A DNA stretch of 64,000 nucleotides from Cristatella mucedo. Taxonomy: Eukaryota > Bryozoa > Phylactolaemata > Cristatellidae. Positions 11,770-42,385 of the stretch are shown piece by piece (the first letter of the stretch is position 1; every line of letters begins with the position of its first letter). The notes under the pieces are model-generated. The model saw only the letters and a list, made by a program, of their open reading frames with translations, ran no database searches and had not been told where the DNA came from. The position numbers were made by a program, and so were the translations under genes. The stretch spans positions 2,566,501-2,630,500 of the forward strand of contig WPIO01000039.1 of the NCBI GenBank assembly GCA_009760855.2, given 5' to 3'.

Positions 11770-11963
11770 TGCTGCCACTAACCACACTTGCATGCTGACC
11801 CTGTGCATGTGTCTCCCCTAATCATGCTATTCATGTTGTTTATCAAGAATGATATTACTCACCATTCAATTGCATTTTCATTTGCAGCAAATTTAAAGCG
11901 CCTAAAAAGAGATTGAATTCTCCGAGAGCGCTCTATCAAGTGCATTACTATTTTTGTTATTAA
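11770..11963 (+). mobile_element. LINE family 1, 3' UTR, inverted partner
   Basis: Plus-strand 3' untranslated region from TGCTGCCACTAACCACA to the terminal stem-loop and a decayed ATT tail. It joins the preceding minus-strand copy head to head with no spacer. Confidence 0.8.
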
Positions 11964-12371
11964 TGGTGCTAGATGCAGGCGGCATGTAAAGCCAGATTTC
12001 TTAGCTAGCAAGAAGTCATTATGACACCGGAAATATCCAGAGATGCATGCTGAATTAAGCGTGTCGTTGCTGCTGAGATCATCTTCGTAAGCGGAGTTGG
12101 GTTGCGAGCTTTTAATGCACGAATGAAACCCGTACTCATACATAAATCCTGAAAAGCCTGCTACTTTCTCACGGTAGCTTCTTTCATCAAATTACACTTC
12201 ATTTGAGACAAAAGACAGCAAAGACTATGGCGATGTGACTTCTGCTATTCCAAGGTGGTTTGTGAGTTCAACTTGGTCAGAATAATGCCTTCCGGTGGCT
12301 GTTGCAATTATTGCTGGACAATTCTCTTTAAACAGCACATGTACAAGCTCAGAAAAAGTTTTAAATATTAA
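11964..12371. other. Spacer between LINE fragments, nothing recognised
   Basis: No recognised coding or repeat signal. Confidence 0.4.
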
Positions 12372-12700
12372 CAATAATAATAATACGCTTTATAGAGTTC
12401 CCTCTGATAACCCAATTTCTCTTTAGGCGCTTTATATTTGCTGCAAAGGAAACGCGATCAAATGTAACACGGTATCTTGCTTAATGAACAACATGAATAA
12501 CATGGTTAGTGGTGACATACACAGGATCAGCATGCAAGTGTGGTTATTGGCAGCATTCACAGCGTCAGCACGCATGAGCATATAATGGATGAATCACAGG
12601 GACCCACTAAATGCTGCCCTAAATAGGTGCGTTTTGAAGTTCTTCATAAATGCGGTCAAGTCAAGGTACGTTGTGACGCAAGTTGGAAGTGAGTTCCAAA
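12372..12700 (-). mobile_element. LINE family 1, 3' fragment
   Basis: AAT tail, stem-loop region (decayed) and 3' untranslated region, extending a little into the end of ORF2 on the minus strand. Confidence 0.8.
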
Positions 12701-13689
12701 CATTTATATTACGACATTTAAAAAGAGTGCCAAGCAAGTCGCTTGAACAGAGCGTGGAACTAAACCAACGTCAGCTGTGGTTCTTTTCAACACAGGGTAA
12801 TTCTAATTCAAACTTTAGTGGGTAGCCTTTTTTCTCATTTCTAAAATTTGCCAGGAAACTAGAATTGTCTTTGATGGGATAGAGCTACATTGAAGAGCGG
12901 GTTCTCAAAAGATGAGTATCTTGGAAAATCGTACACTATCTTTTTTTGATATAATGCGAGAGATCTCCACTTTACTGCATTTGTGTAGCCTTTAAGCTTT
13001 GCGTATTCAACACGTGGTACCTGCCGAATCGCTGCGATTCAACAGAATCAATAATAGTTCACTACAAAAGCAGCATGTTGACGAACCTTGGTGAAATAAG
13101 TCTCTCCATCTCTCTTTCGTTACTTTAATCATGCTGCAAAAGAAACATAACAAACTGCTAATTACGACTAAGACTAACTCGGAGTATGTTGGCTATGATC
13201 ATTACCATCGGATACTATCACATTTCTTGTTTTCCTGATGTTCGCCTTGACTACAACTTGCAGACTTCTACGCAATGATAATGCTTGATACCGATGCTTC
13301 TCTGCTTGTAGCTACATTATCCTTGAGAAGGAAAACCGTGATTGTCCCTGCTAGCTCTTTACATTTCTCTCTAGTTGTTTTGAAAATCAGGAAGTGGATT
13401 ATCTAAATGCCAGCCTGGTATTTCGGAGACGTATTTGACTACGTTCAAAAGTATAGCAACGTCCCTTATGAGACATCCAGTAGCAGTAACCCGGTTAAAC
13501 TCATGGCACAAAGCAACGAAGCTCTTAAGTAGGTTCAAGGTCAATGTTTTGTGCTAATTACTAAAGGAGCTCTTTTGGGAGTGCATACCCACCTGCTCTG
13601 TGTGGTGCCTTAAAGAGAAATACTCTGCAATCTCATATAGATACGTTGACCAGGCTTGATACTATTAATCTTAGATGATGCTTCTAAAT
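12701..13689. repeat. Duplicated intergenic block, copy 1
   Basis: Part of the P450 3'-flank duplication. The stretch from about 13090 (GAAATAAGTCTCTCCATC) to about 13450 is colinear with 44300-44670, for example AAATCAGGAAGTGGATTA near 13384 and AATCACGAAGTGGATAGG near 44603. No gene seen. Confidence 0.65.
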
Positions 13690-14640
13690 GAAATAGACCA
13701 AATCTTTTTGACACTGCGACGGTTTGGTCATACATCAGTTAAACATCTGACAGCATGAATATAAGCAGTAACGATTAATAGGGGTGGGGCCTTTAAAGTG
13801 TCAGGTATCGCCTTTTTTAGGTATAACGGCTATGCAAAGTATATGCGTCTATTTGTAAGCATAAAATTACAGCCATCAGTATCTTAATCCCTTGCTGCTT
13901 TCGATTTCGTAAAGTTCTCTTAACACCGTTAAAGCATTTACTTCTGACATTCTCATTTGAAAGACAGTAAAATGTCTCTAATCAAATAAATAGAACACAT
14001 TCCCAGTCAAAGCGAAGCTTAGTATTGCATGGTAGATAGCTCAACTCAAAGGTAAACAAAATTATGCCCAACCAAGCGAGCCCAGGCTACACACTTCTTG
14101 TCCCTGATGCTGCAAAAAGTCTTGTTTTTTGTTCTAAATTGGCTTTTCTCTTTCTGGCTAAACGAAACCCGCAGTCTGTAATGCCCTCTTTCAGCTAATA
14201 ACAATTTCACAAATTCTGGCATGCTTAGCTTAGAATTCAGGTAAGTTCGTGTGCAAACGTTTCCTTTGTACTGCACTTATTAGCTCATTATTAAAACACA
14301 TTATTCTACGCCAGACGGATTATTCAAAGATTGAAGTTATTCTCCTTCGTGATTTATAATGATTAACAGCAGTATTTTCAAAATCGGTTTTTATCCTGTA
14401 TAGAAAGCCCAACTAGTGCAAAATTGATTTCTTATGCTATGGTCTTTGTAAACTAGTCCACTTTAACTGTGGCTTGTCCAGGGCATAACTCGTGAGTCTC
14501 AAACTAATTTTGCAATAGACAAATCTTTCCGGTATTCAAATTATAGGTGATGATATTTAATTCTGCCGTTCCCTTCTACTATTAAATAGTTGCGTGGCAG
14601 TGATACTGCATCCTAATTTTTATATCCGTCTATCCTAGTG
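13690..14640 (+). repeat. Tandem-duplicated block, unit 1 (old LINE relic plus unknown segment)
   Basis: 13730-14330 aligns with 15230-15830, and 14450-14600 with 15915-16065. The first part also resembles the LINE RT relic near 45010-45560, with shared AGCAGTAACGATTAATA and GGCATGCTTAGCTTAG-like strings, so it is most likely an ancient LINE fragment. No frame survives. Confidence 0.6.
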
Positions 14641-15224
14641 CTATTTTAACAGGTATTTTTTGTAAAGACACACTATGACCGAAGCACGGATTTTGCTCTA
14701 GTATTTACCAAAATGTGCTGGTAGCCTACGAACTGGATTGAGCTACGCTTCAGGTATTACTGAGAAATAGGAGCTTTGGCCTGTTAGTGTAGCTAACAGA
14801 GATGAACGCAATACATTTAACTTAAATCTTTGCTGGGGATATGTGATCACTGATGCCCAGGCATGCATTGTCCATAAAAAATATCCCTGTTTAAGGTTTC
14901 AAAACCGAACATACTGATTGAGGAATATACGATCTTACAGGAGAACCTAGAAATGCTAATTGGGAAACTGTTAGTGTTGGACAGAATCCCTTGACTGGTG
15001 GTGCGACGAATGTAGCGATCGTGCGCCTGATCTATCCAATATGAAGCAAGCGACAGTTGAAATTTGCTTCTAGAGTTCTGACTTATAAACTGGTGCTTAG
15101 GTGGACTGTTTCTCTGGTGCTGGTGAAGCAGCTTTTCTTATCATAGACCTTGGTAGGAATGGTATCTGTACAACAAGTATCTGTTCTGTAGTCAACTATC
15201 CTTCATTGCCCGACGAAGATCTGG
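14641..15224. repeat. Linker and repeated segment X1
   Basis: 14971-15195 resembles 17005-17240, with shared AATGGTATCTGTAC and TGAAGC..GTGACAGTT-like strings. The identity of the repeated sequence is unknown. The part before 14971 shows nothing recognisable. Confidence 0.5.
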
Positions 15225-16140
15225 TCAAAATGCAATGCAATTGTTTGGTCTTATCTCAGTAGGAGATCTGATAGCATAGATGTCAACAGTAACGGTTAAT
15301 AGGAGAGGAGTCCTTGGAAGTGTCAGGTGGTCTATTTCTTTAAAATATAATGGCAGTGCACGATGCGGGTGACTATTTGTTTGGAGTTCCCCTGCCGCTT
15401 TCCGTTTACTCAAATTCTCCTAAGTTCCTTAACGTATGTACTTCCGACACTCGAAATTGGAGGACAGTAACATTTCTCAAAGTGAATGAAGATAAAAACT
15501 GCTAGTTTTAGTTAATTATATTATTGCTTGATAGGAAGCTCAGAAGTAAAGCAAATTTGCCACACATAAATTGAGTCCAGTCTACACACCTCTTGTCCAT
15601 GCGGCACTGAATCTGAATTCTGTTCTGAAGTAACTTTTCTCTTAACGGCTGACTGTACTATACAGTCAAGTATTGTGTAATAGCGACTCAGCTTTACATA
15701 ATAGCGAAAATTCTTGCCGGCTTAGCTTAGGATTCAAGTAATTTCGTGCATGCATGCCTTTCCTTCATACAACCCTTACCAAATTCAATTATGATACGCT
15801 GTAATTCTATGTCAGTTACACTATTCAAGCCTGGAGATTATTCTTGGTTACTGAATTTTAAAGATTAGAAGTCATGCAATACTTAGTTTTTACGGTTTGG
15901 TCATTCAAAATGTGTACGCTCTAACAGTTGCAGGACAACCGCATACATCGTGGGTATCAAATAAATTTCTTTTTGCGATGGACATATCTTTCTGGTGTTG
16001 AGATTATGGGCGTCTGTACTACTGCCATTCCTTACTGCCAAGATATGCCCTCCTGGTACTGGTACTGCTTCTAGTCCATATCCGCTCATCATTGGGCCGT
16101 TCCAATCGGTATTTATAGAGAGCATAGGCACGGTGTAGCA
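15225..16140 (+). repeat. Tandem-duplicated block, unit 2
   Basis: Second copy of the 13690-14640 block at a period of about 1.47 kb. A minus-strand frame of 76 codons at 15901-16131 is open here but broken in unit 1, and I do not recognise it. Confidence 0.55.
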
Positions 16141-16639
16141 CCCTTATTCAAACTTTCGTGGCCAAGAAATGCATCTGCCGAAGCCGCTCTAGCTTCATCC
16201 TGGTATTTCCTGTTTGAAGTCTTAGATAAATGCAGAGGACTCTACAATGCCACACTGTCCTGCTTTAATCTATGGAGACTGCATTGATAAGCATTGTAAC
16301 CAAGTATGCCCTTTTTAATTCGATGGTTTGGTTATAATGCATTGACCTTTCATGGAACTGCTTGACTAATAACTAAAATCGCTGCTTCTCTGCGAACATT
16401 AGATTTTCATCGACATCCCCTACTAAAGTTTGCGCAGGTTCTTAAGTAGTGCTTACAACTCAAGCCATTTGCCAGTCAGTGCTGTAACAAACTTTGTACA
16501 ACTACACAAAATTACTTTCCCTCTATGGTTCCATTGATCTTAAAGCTAGCGAGCATGTGCCTAAAATTTAACCTCCCTGCTATGAGACTAGAAAACCCAA
16601 TGTGCTGATTTTGGTGCCTGATGTTAATATTTTACATGA
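16141..16639. other. Intergenic, nothing recognised
   Basis: No coding or repeat signal that I can support. Confidence 0.4.
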
Positions 16640-16972
16640 TAATAGTAATAATAATAATAATAATGTACTTTATAAAGTGCCCTCCGAGAACTTAATCTCT
16701 TTCTAGGCGCTTTACATTTGCTACAAAGGGAAATGCAATTAAATGGTAAGTAAAATCATGCTTGAAAAAAAATGAATAACATGGTTAGGGGTGACATGCA
16801 CAGGGTCAGCATGCAAATGTGGTTAGTGGCAGCATGCACAGTGTCAGCACGCATAAGCACGTGAAGGACGAATCATAGGGACCCACTAAATTCTGTCCTA
16901 AATAGGTGTGTTTTTGAGTTCTTTTAAACGTGGTCAGGTCAGGGGATGTTCTGACTCAGGTCGGGAGGGAGT
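16640..16972 (-). mobile_element. LINE family 1, 3' fragment
   Basis: AAT tail, clean terminal stem-loop (AAAGTGCC with GGCGCTTT) and 3' untranslated region on the minus strand. It interrupts the duplicated intergenic blocks. Confidence 0.85.
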
Positions 16973-17004
16973 ATCAAGAATTGCTAGCTAATAACCTGCA
17001 AGTG

Positions 17005-17240
17005 TCTGACAGGATTTCATTGCTAGTGATACGAAGAGTAAAGCGATCATCCTTTACGTGCCTGATATATCTACTGTGAAGCTTGTGACAGTTACGACTT
17101 GCTTCAAGAGTAATGCCATACAAGCTGGCTCTTTGATTTACTGCTTTTCTGATACTGGATATGTTGCTTTGCTTATCTAAGACCTTGCTGGTAATGGTAT
17201 CTGTACGACGAATATTGCGACTGCAGCCAACTCTTGTTTA
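17005..17240. repeat. Repeated segment X2
   Basis: Second copy of 14971-15195. Function and origin not recognised. Confidence 0.5.
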
Positions 17241-18356
17241 TTGTCCGATATGGATCCTTGATGCTGGGATCAAAGCACTGATATGGCTGTGGGTCGTGTG
17301 CCATTTTTAGGATGACATAAATGACTGGTCATCAATCTCGCGAGTTCTAGATTTCTATAAATCATCCTGGCATGTGTATCTGGCCGGGAAAGCTCTTGGT
17401 TATGAGTCTCGCAATGTCCAAGCTGCTTCTTTGACAATAATTCCCTTGAACCTGGAGAACTTGTAGAATCATGTGCTGGGATATGTGTACATCCATATGC
17501 TATTTAAACGTTGGGGTGTACTAGATCTGCCAGATTATCTCTGCCGTGATAGCTATTATTACAGACTCTAGTATGAGTTATTATAAAAAGTATTTTACGG
17601 TGAATTCAAATTAGGAAGTGTTATTACCTTGCTATGTTCATGCTGAATTAGAAAACATAACTCGGTCGCTCGTACATGAGTGTTAAATGCAGCAACAAAT
17701 TAATGTAAAGCATCCATGTAAGGATAGAACTTGGCTGAGAACGCATTTTTTGTAATGGTGCGAGTCCGAGCAAACGCACGACACAAACATGGTATTTCCT
17801 GAGCCTTGGAATTAAAGAAAGCAACTTTGAGGTGCAGTAGCAATTCACGCAGATATGCCGGTAGTAGCAGAGCACGGCTGCAACGACGAGCGCTGTTAGA
17901 CGAAGCCTAGAATGAAAATGCAATCGCTGAAAGCGTCTTTTAGAGTTTTCAAGGCGTACAGAGCATGCTTAGCAATTTTGTTGGGGATTAGGGCAAGTCT
18001 AGGTCACCTGATTCACATGCGAGCAAACTTAGCTTAGCACTCAGGAGAACTCTTAGAGGTAAGATGAACATATGCTGCTTCCTAGATGGAATTTTTTGCA
18101 AAATATTAGGTACAGTGTGGAATATAAGTATGTACTTCTGAAGGTACTGATAGGCGGGTGCAGCGGAGAAATGAAAGCCGTGTGGTTTCCTACGTCGTAG
18201 ATTTTGCACAAAACGACCATCTTTTTAAAGCAGCTGCTGCTCCTCCATGGTAGCCTTTCCATTCTTGGGAGACACTCCATGTGTGACAGGGTGGGCGTCT
18301 GCTAGCCTGAACGTCTGAACGCATGCTTTCTTCATCGCCCTAATAAAGGCTATAAA

Positions 18357-18399
<43 letters not shown>

Positions 18400-19080
18400 T
18401 AATAAATAATAAAAATATAAAAAATAAAAATATAGAAATATATAAAAAATAAAATATATATAATATATAAATATATAAAATATATAATATATATATAAAG
18501 GCTTTCCATGATCCATCTCTGCGGCTTTAACATAGACTATTGCATACTATAACATACGCTATTGCAGAGAGGCATTTGAACTTTTTTTTCTATTTAGGCA
18601 TGTGCGCTATTTGCTATTTAAGTGCTGTCTAAATACCCCAGCGGATTGATTCGAAGCCAGCGACTCCTTGGCTGCGCATCGTGGCACTTGCTTCACCACT
18701 GTTTGTCTAGAGACGGGTGAGATGAGACAAGCACCGCTATGAGCCCTGTGCTTGAGGCCTGAATACAGTACATACAACTCTTGGAAGAATACTTCAGATA
18801 TTCCTGCTTCTGCAATGACAAGATTAAAGGTGGTCAGAAAGTCTGCATGATAAGCTTTAGCGCAAATACCGATACCTAGGTACCTGCATGCAGTTTCCGG
18901 TCAGAGCCGTTGGCCTAAAGTGAAGGGTGTCCAGCCTCCGACAACTTCACAGGATAATTAAGATCCGATCGCCTAGCTTCTAGGTTTTCCACAGCGTTTG
19001 AGTCGCTCGATGGTGTAATTCTTATAACGGTTACAAAATAGAGAGCACGAATACAGACTGACAGAGCCTCAGATTTCGCC
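17241..19080. other. Upstream region of the intact P450 gene
   Basis: No exon recognised. A minus-strand 91-codon frame (17648-17923) weakly resembles the minus-strand frame at 50263-50463. An AT-rich satellite lies at 18352-18502. Confidence 0.4.
18352..18502. repeat. (TA)n and AT-rich low-complexity tract
   Basis: TA dinucleotides mixed with AAAATA/TATAAA motifs. The 102-codon minus-strand frame over it (Ile/Tyr/Phe runs) is an artefact. Confidence 0.95.
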
Positions 19081-19096
19081 GTGCGATGCAATTTAA

Positions 19097-19105
19097 TGAC
19101 CTTGA
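19097..19105 (-). promoter_or_regulatory. Candidate monomeric nuclear-receptor site (TCAAGGTCA)
   Basis: TGACCTTGA lies 64-72 bp before the start codon. Its complement TCAAGGTCA is the extended half-site recognised by NR5A (FTZ-F1/SF-1) and ERR-type receptors. The core CCTTGA sits at -70 in copy 1 (2353) and -69 in copies 2 and 3 (19100, 54254), so the block is conserved in all three copies. The full nonamer is found only upstream of the intact gene. Whether it is bound, or lies in the 5' UTR, is unknown. Confidence 0.4.
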
Positions 19106-19168
19106 CATTTGCACGCGGTTAAAAGGTAAAGCTCTCCAGCCACACGTTGGTCACTGCGTTTGAGCGCA

Positions 19169-37421
<18,253 letters not shown>

Positions 37422-39684
37422 AACAAGCTTCAGTTCAAGTTGTATGAAGAGCTTTTCACATACTTGTATAAACAAAAATTGAAGTGGCCTACCTGCAAAG
37501 CTATAGGAAATGATCACATCCCGTCTTGGTGTGGTTTTCAGTGTGTCCTCTCAACATAAGGAAAATATGATTATATAGAGGCTTAATTGTGCCCATGCGG
37601 CTATAGAGAATGACGCAAAAATACAAATCGATATTTTATAAACATCTGTTGGAGAATAATCAGTAACATTTTCAATGATCTATTATGATTTTTACAAGTA
37701 ACTTATGCATGATAATTTCTCCAATCAATACACCAAGGAATTCACAACGTATAAATATTGGCTCTCGAAAATACATCATTGGTTGGTCAAATGATACCGT
37801 TGCAGCATGTTAAAAGCCTCTGTCTAAGTAGACCTAAGCAACGAAGTTTATAAACAACTATCGGATTTTTGCAATGCATTAACGAGAACGAACCATTTAT
37901 TTTCAAGAAGAAGCACTAATTTATGGAACTAGCAAGCTACAGTTCTTTATTGCCACTTCGAACATCGACCGTTGCTGCTTCGCTCTATCACGGTTTCTTC
38001 AAATGTATTACTTATAAAGTTGATCGAGATAGTGAAAATGATACACTGTAAGCTCGGTTGCCTTATTCAGTTAAAACACCCCTACATCACAATTAAAATT
38101 AAAATTACTGTACATATGAAATGTAGGCCTAAGTATTCGTAGCACCCCCTAAAATTCTTCAATGGCAGGTGGGGCCGGTCGACAGCTCTTTGCATATGGG
38201 CAAGACCATTTTTAAAAATCGGGTGTGGTGAAACCGGGCCAATCAGACCATGCTGTTCAGTGATTGGCTATTCTATCTTCTAAATGCATAATTAGTTGTA
38301 CAATAATAATAACATGATATTTATATGCTCTAGTGTGTCCTATTTTCTCTAATTTCTTTAAATATATAGGTTATTACGAGTTAAATGGTAACAAAATGGG
38401 TGTTATTTCATCATAGAGGGCTTCAATAATTTTAAAAACTGTATTTAGAGGATAGTGATAAGGTTTTCTACACTCTGACTACGAAAATAGTTGATCTCCA
38501 ATTAAAGAATCCTACTTTATGGAAAATAATGTATCGTGGTAAAGCCTGGAGCTGATTAACCACGATAAACCGATAAATGAGGCACGACTGTGAATACTAT
38601 TTTTAGACCATGAATGTTATCAGTTAACAACTATTAATAATGATACCCAGAAGTTACCAGCACTCCACGGAATAACTATTAACTAGCAGTTTCATAGTAG
38701 TATTTAATTAGGGTAGATTGCTTTTACTAAAGCATGCTCAGAATTATATAAAATGCAAATTAAAAACCATAAAAATGTGACAACTCTGCAGCAACCAATT
38801 AAATGTATTCGGCCGATAAAAACGCCTAACGTTTACGGAGCAATCAGAGTTCGACAATGAATCATTTAATGTTTGCAATAAAACTATTGCAAAGTAATTG
38901 AGTAAGTTATTGGACAACAATAGCAGTGGCTACTAGTAAGCAGCTTGACGATAAAATCGAATAAGCACACTGTCAAACCTGCTCTTGAGATACTGGCGAA
39001 AAAAAATCGCTAATGCCTTACCATAATCTAGACGTGGGAGCAGGAAAAATACAATTTCCTTGGTAAGGCTACATTAGCTGCTTCCTTTCAGTATGACAGA
39101 CAAGCATCTAACCAGCCAGTAATCAAGAGCCGCAATCTTCAAGATTGGTTAACGCCTCTTGGGTTTGGGCCACTCAGCTGAGTAAGTAAGCTACAAACGT
39201 TTAACCAACCTGTAATTTCCCAGAGCCGCTAGCTCCATTGAATAGCGATCAAGGAACCTGTGTTGCAAAGCTCCATGCTATGCCCAACGTGCTGCAGAGG
39301 TTTATGTAACCTATTGCTAACAGCATGGCCGTACGGTAAGTGGTAAATTGGGACGACACTGTCAGTTGTGGGTAGTGTAGCAGCCACTCAATGAATGGGG
39401 AGCTCCTACACTTACTAAAAGGAAGAAGAAGAAAGTTTCAGATAAGTTAGTCTGACACAGCCGCCCTAGTAAGGTTTCCCTCAGTACTTCACACGCCGAG
39501 TTGTCTCCCCTAGCCACTGCCCCCTCGTGGACGCCGACGCAGCAAGTGGTTAAAGTAAATTAGTGCCTAGTAGCTTGCAAGCAAGCAAAACCAAGAACCC
39601 GGGAGGTAGGAGCTCACCCTCGGGCCTAATTTTCCGTCAATCCAACAATGTCTGCTTTCTTTGAGATGGTCGCTCGATCTAGTG
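37422..39684 (+). repeat. Duplicated 3' flank of P450 locus, copy 2
   Basis: Colinear with 9291-10700. It contains no recognised exon. The block is interrupted at 39685 by the hAT insertion, and related sequence resumes at 42516. The stretch near 39262 (TTGCAAAGCTCCATGCT) recurs at 42535, so this part is also locally repeated. Confidence 0.7.
39677..39684. repeat. hAT target-site duplication, left
   Basis: ATCTAGTG, repeated exactly at 42508-42515. Confidence 0.92.
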
Positions 39685-40042
39685 CAGGGGTGTCCAACAC
39701 GTGGCCAGCGTGCCACAACCCGGCCAGCCGAGGTCTTCAATGCGGCCCGCCACGTTATCGCAAAGATATTTGTCACCATGTTTTTCGTTAATTTTTAATC
39801 ATTAAAAACGGCGATATAAGGCGCTGTGTTGTAACGCTTCCGCAAGCGGAATTAACTGTTTCAGACTGTGGATAGAAAAAAAGAGCCGTTTCTCAGCTGC
39901 TGCTGCACGAACTGGAATCAGTCAGGCAGGTTTTTCAAAAAACACGTATTGCTGAACTTACTTACTAATACTAAGGTATTGCTGTGATAAAATATAAATT
40001 AATCAATTCGTAACTGATCTGTTTTTTATTTCACAGAGAAAA

Positions 40043-41905
40043 ATGGTGGCGAATGTGAATACTAGCAAAAAACGAAAAATTGACGCAGAAGGTAGACTTT
40101 TCAAAGCAATTTGGACTGTAGACTATTTTGTAATGAACGCTTCAGTAGGATAATGTGCCTAATATGCCAAGAAACAATTGCCGTTGCAAAGGAGTACAAT
40201 TTTCCGGCGACATTTTTCAACAAAGCATGGCGACAGGTACAACAGCCTGACTGGTCCACTTCGAATTGATCGCGTGAACTCGTTGAAACAGAGCGTCATC
40301 GGACAGCAGTCGTTGTTTACAGCAGTCAGCAACAAGTCTGATGCTTCAACCAAAGTTTTTTAATGGCTAAAGCTATAGCTAAGCGGGGGAAAGCATTTTC
40401 TGATGGTGAATTTGTTTAGGAATGCCTCAGGCTGTTTACTGGTGTGGTCTGTCAAGAAAAGAAGTCAGAAGTAGAGAAAGTCAGTCTTTCTCATCAAATG
40501 GTTGCGAGAAGAGTTGACGAGCTCACATCCAACATAGAAGAAAGTCTCACTAAAAGACTTGCTGAATGCGAATTGTATTCTCTTTCGCTCGACGAAAGCA
40601 CGGACAATAGCGATACGGCTCAACTGTCGGTGCTTGTACGCGGAGTAACAGGAAAGTTTCTCATTATCGAAGGACTGTTGGATATATGTTCAATGAAAGG
40701 CACTAAAACGTGGAGGGATATTTTGGATCAGGTCAAGAGGGTCCTCATAAAATGTAATCTTCCTGAAACTAAATTGATTGGTTTAACCACAGACGAAGCC
40801 CTTTCAATGACAGGTAGACATAATGGACCTGTATCTTTAATAGTAAAATTAGTACCTCACAAAATTGTCAGTCATCACTGCATCACCCACCAAGAACAGC
40901 TATGTGCAAAGGTCTTGAGCGTGCAACATTTAATGGACGATGTAGCTTCAACAGTCAATGTGATAAGGTCTCGTGCTCTAAACCACAGACAATTTCAGGC
41001 TTTCCTTGAAGAGTTAGGATCAGATCATTGTGATGTTATTTATGTCTGCCAAGTCCATTGGCTAAGAAGGGCAAACACGTTAGCCAGGTTTTGGTCACTT
41101 CTGGACGAAATAAAAACATTTATGACAGAAAAGGGAAAAGATATTGGTTTCCTCGATGACCAGCAGTGGTTGAATGACTTGGCTTTTTTTGTTGATATGA
41201 CTAACATATTGTAGATCCTAATGTCAAACTCCAAGGTAAGGATCAACTGGTCCATACAATGTATGAGTGTGTTGTCGCGTTTGTACAAAAGCTGAAACTT
41301 TTTCGGAAACACTTAGATCAGAAGAAACTGTTACATTTCACAGCACTAGCAACAAGATCGCCTGAAACGCTGGCTCATAGGAAGTACTCCACTCTTGTTA
41401 GCAAACTTGTTGATGAATTCGAAGAGAGGTTGCAGTATTTCCAACAACATGCGGATGACATGAACATGATTAGTAATCCATTTAATATCGATTCCTCTGA
41501 TGCACCTGATGAATTTCAGCTCGAACTAATCGACATTCATAATGACAGCAATTTAAAAACTGCTTATGATCAGCATGACCTTGTTACCTTTTACAAGCAG
41601 TATGTTTCATCAGCCTCTTTTCATAACCTAGCCAAACATGCTCGCAGGTATAATGCACTTTTTGGCAGCACATATTGCTGTGAACAGCTTTTTTACAGAC
41701 TGAAAAAATGTGAAAACAAAGACTCGATCCGTTCTCACAAATGAACATTTATCAGGAATCTTTAGAATTGCCACATCCACTGTTGCAGCAGATGTCGACA
41801 TTTTATGCAAACAGAAACAATGCCAAATATCTCATTGATGCCTGCAGTGCAGAAGACAATGAGTACCTGTTGCATTTAATTAATCCGAAGACATTAATAT
41901 TATGA
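40043..41905 (+). pseudogene. hAT transposase, decayed
   Basis: Frame opens at 40043 (MVANVNTSKKRKIDAEGRLF), typical of GTF2IRD2/ZBED-like hAT transposases, and then breaks at about 40130-40150. The BED zinc-finger pieces survive in different frames (CLIC at about 40155 and RRHFSTKH at about 40209). The catalytic core is open at 40444-41214, with LSLDESTD, TTDEALSM (usually TDGAPSM), HHCITHQEQLC and VHWLRR. A second open part at 41259-41744 holds the alpha-helical insertion and the start of the dimerisation domain (FYRLKKCENK). At least three frame breaks make it non-functional. Confidence 0.9.
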
Positions 41906-42112
41906 GAGTCCTTGTCATGTAATTTTGTAAGTTTTATAAGTTTCTGTCTTCATGTTATTAAACTAAAAATCCAAAAGTAAAAGATTGGCCATAATATCTA
42001 TCGAATCATTTTCCTGGACACATGATTACATTTTTTTTATTCTTTTTAATTATAATTATGCTAAAAATAATATTGTATTGCGGTTTATTTATTAAGTATA
42101 ATAGTAATAGTC

Positions 42113-42354
42113 GGACAGCATTTAGTGGGTCCCTGTGATTTGTCCTTGATGTGCTTGTGCTTGCTGACACTGTGCATGCTGCCACTAACCACATTTGCAT
42201 GCTGACCCTGTGCATGTCACCCCTAACCATATTATTCATTTTGTTTGTTTTTCAAGCATGATTTTACTTACTATTCTATTGCATATCACTTTGCAGCAAA
42301 TGTAAAGCGCCTAGAAAGAGATTAAGTTCTCTGAGGGCGCTTTATCAAGTGCAA

Positions 42355-42382
<28 letters not shown>
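42113..42382 (+). mobile_element. LINE family 1, 3' UTR nested in hAT
   Basis: Begins GGACAGCATTTAGTGGGTCC and runs to the stem-loop and (ATT)n tail. ATAGTC at 42107-42112 and 42383-42388 is a likely 6-bp target duplication, so the LINE inserted after the hAT element was already there. Confidence 0.85.

Positions 42383-42385
<3 letters not shown>

Noticed and set aside
40444-41214. Domesticated hAT-derived host gene
   Set aside because: The open 256-codon core is tempting, but the BED finger and C-terminal part are frameshifted and the element still has its termini and target duplication, so it is an ordinary decayed transposon.
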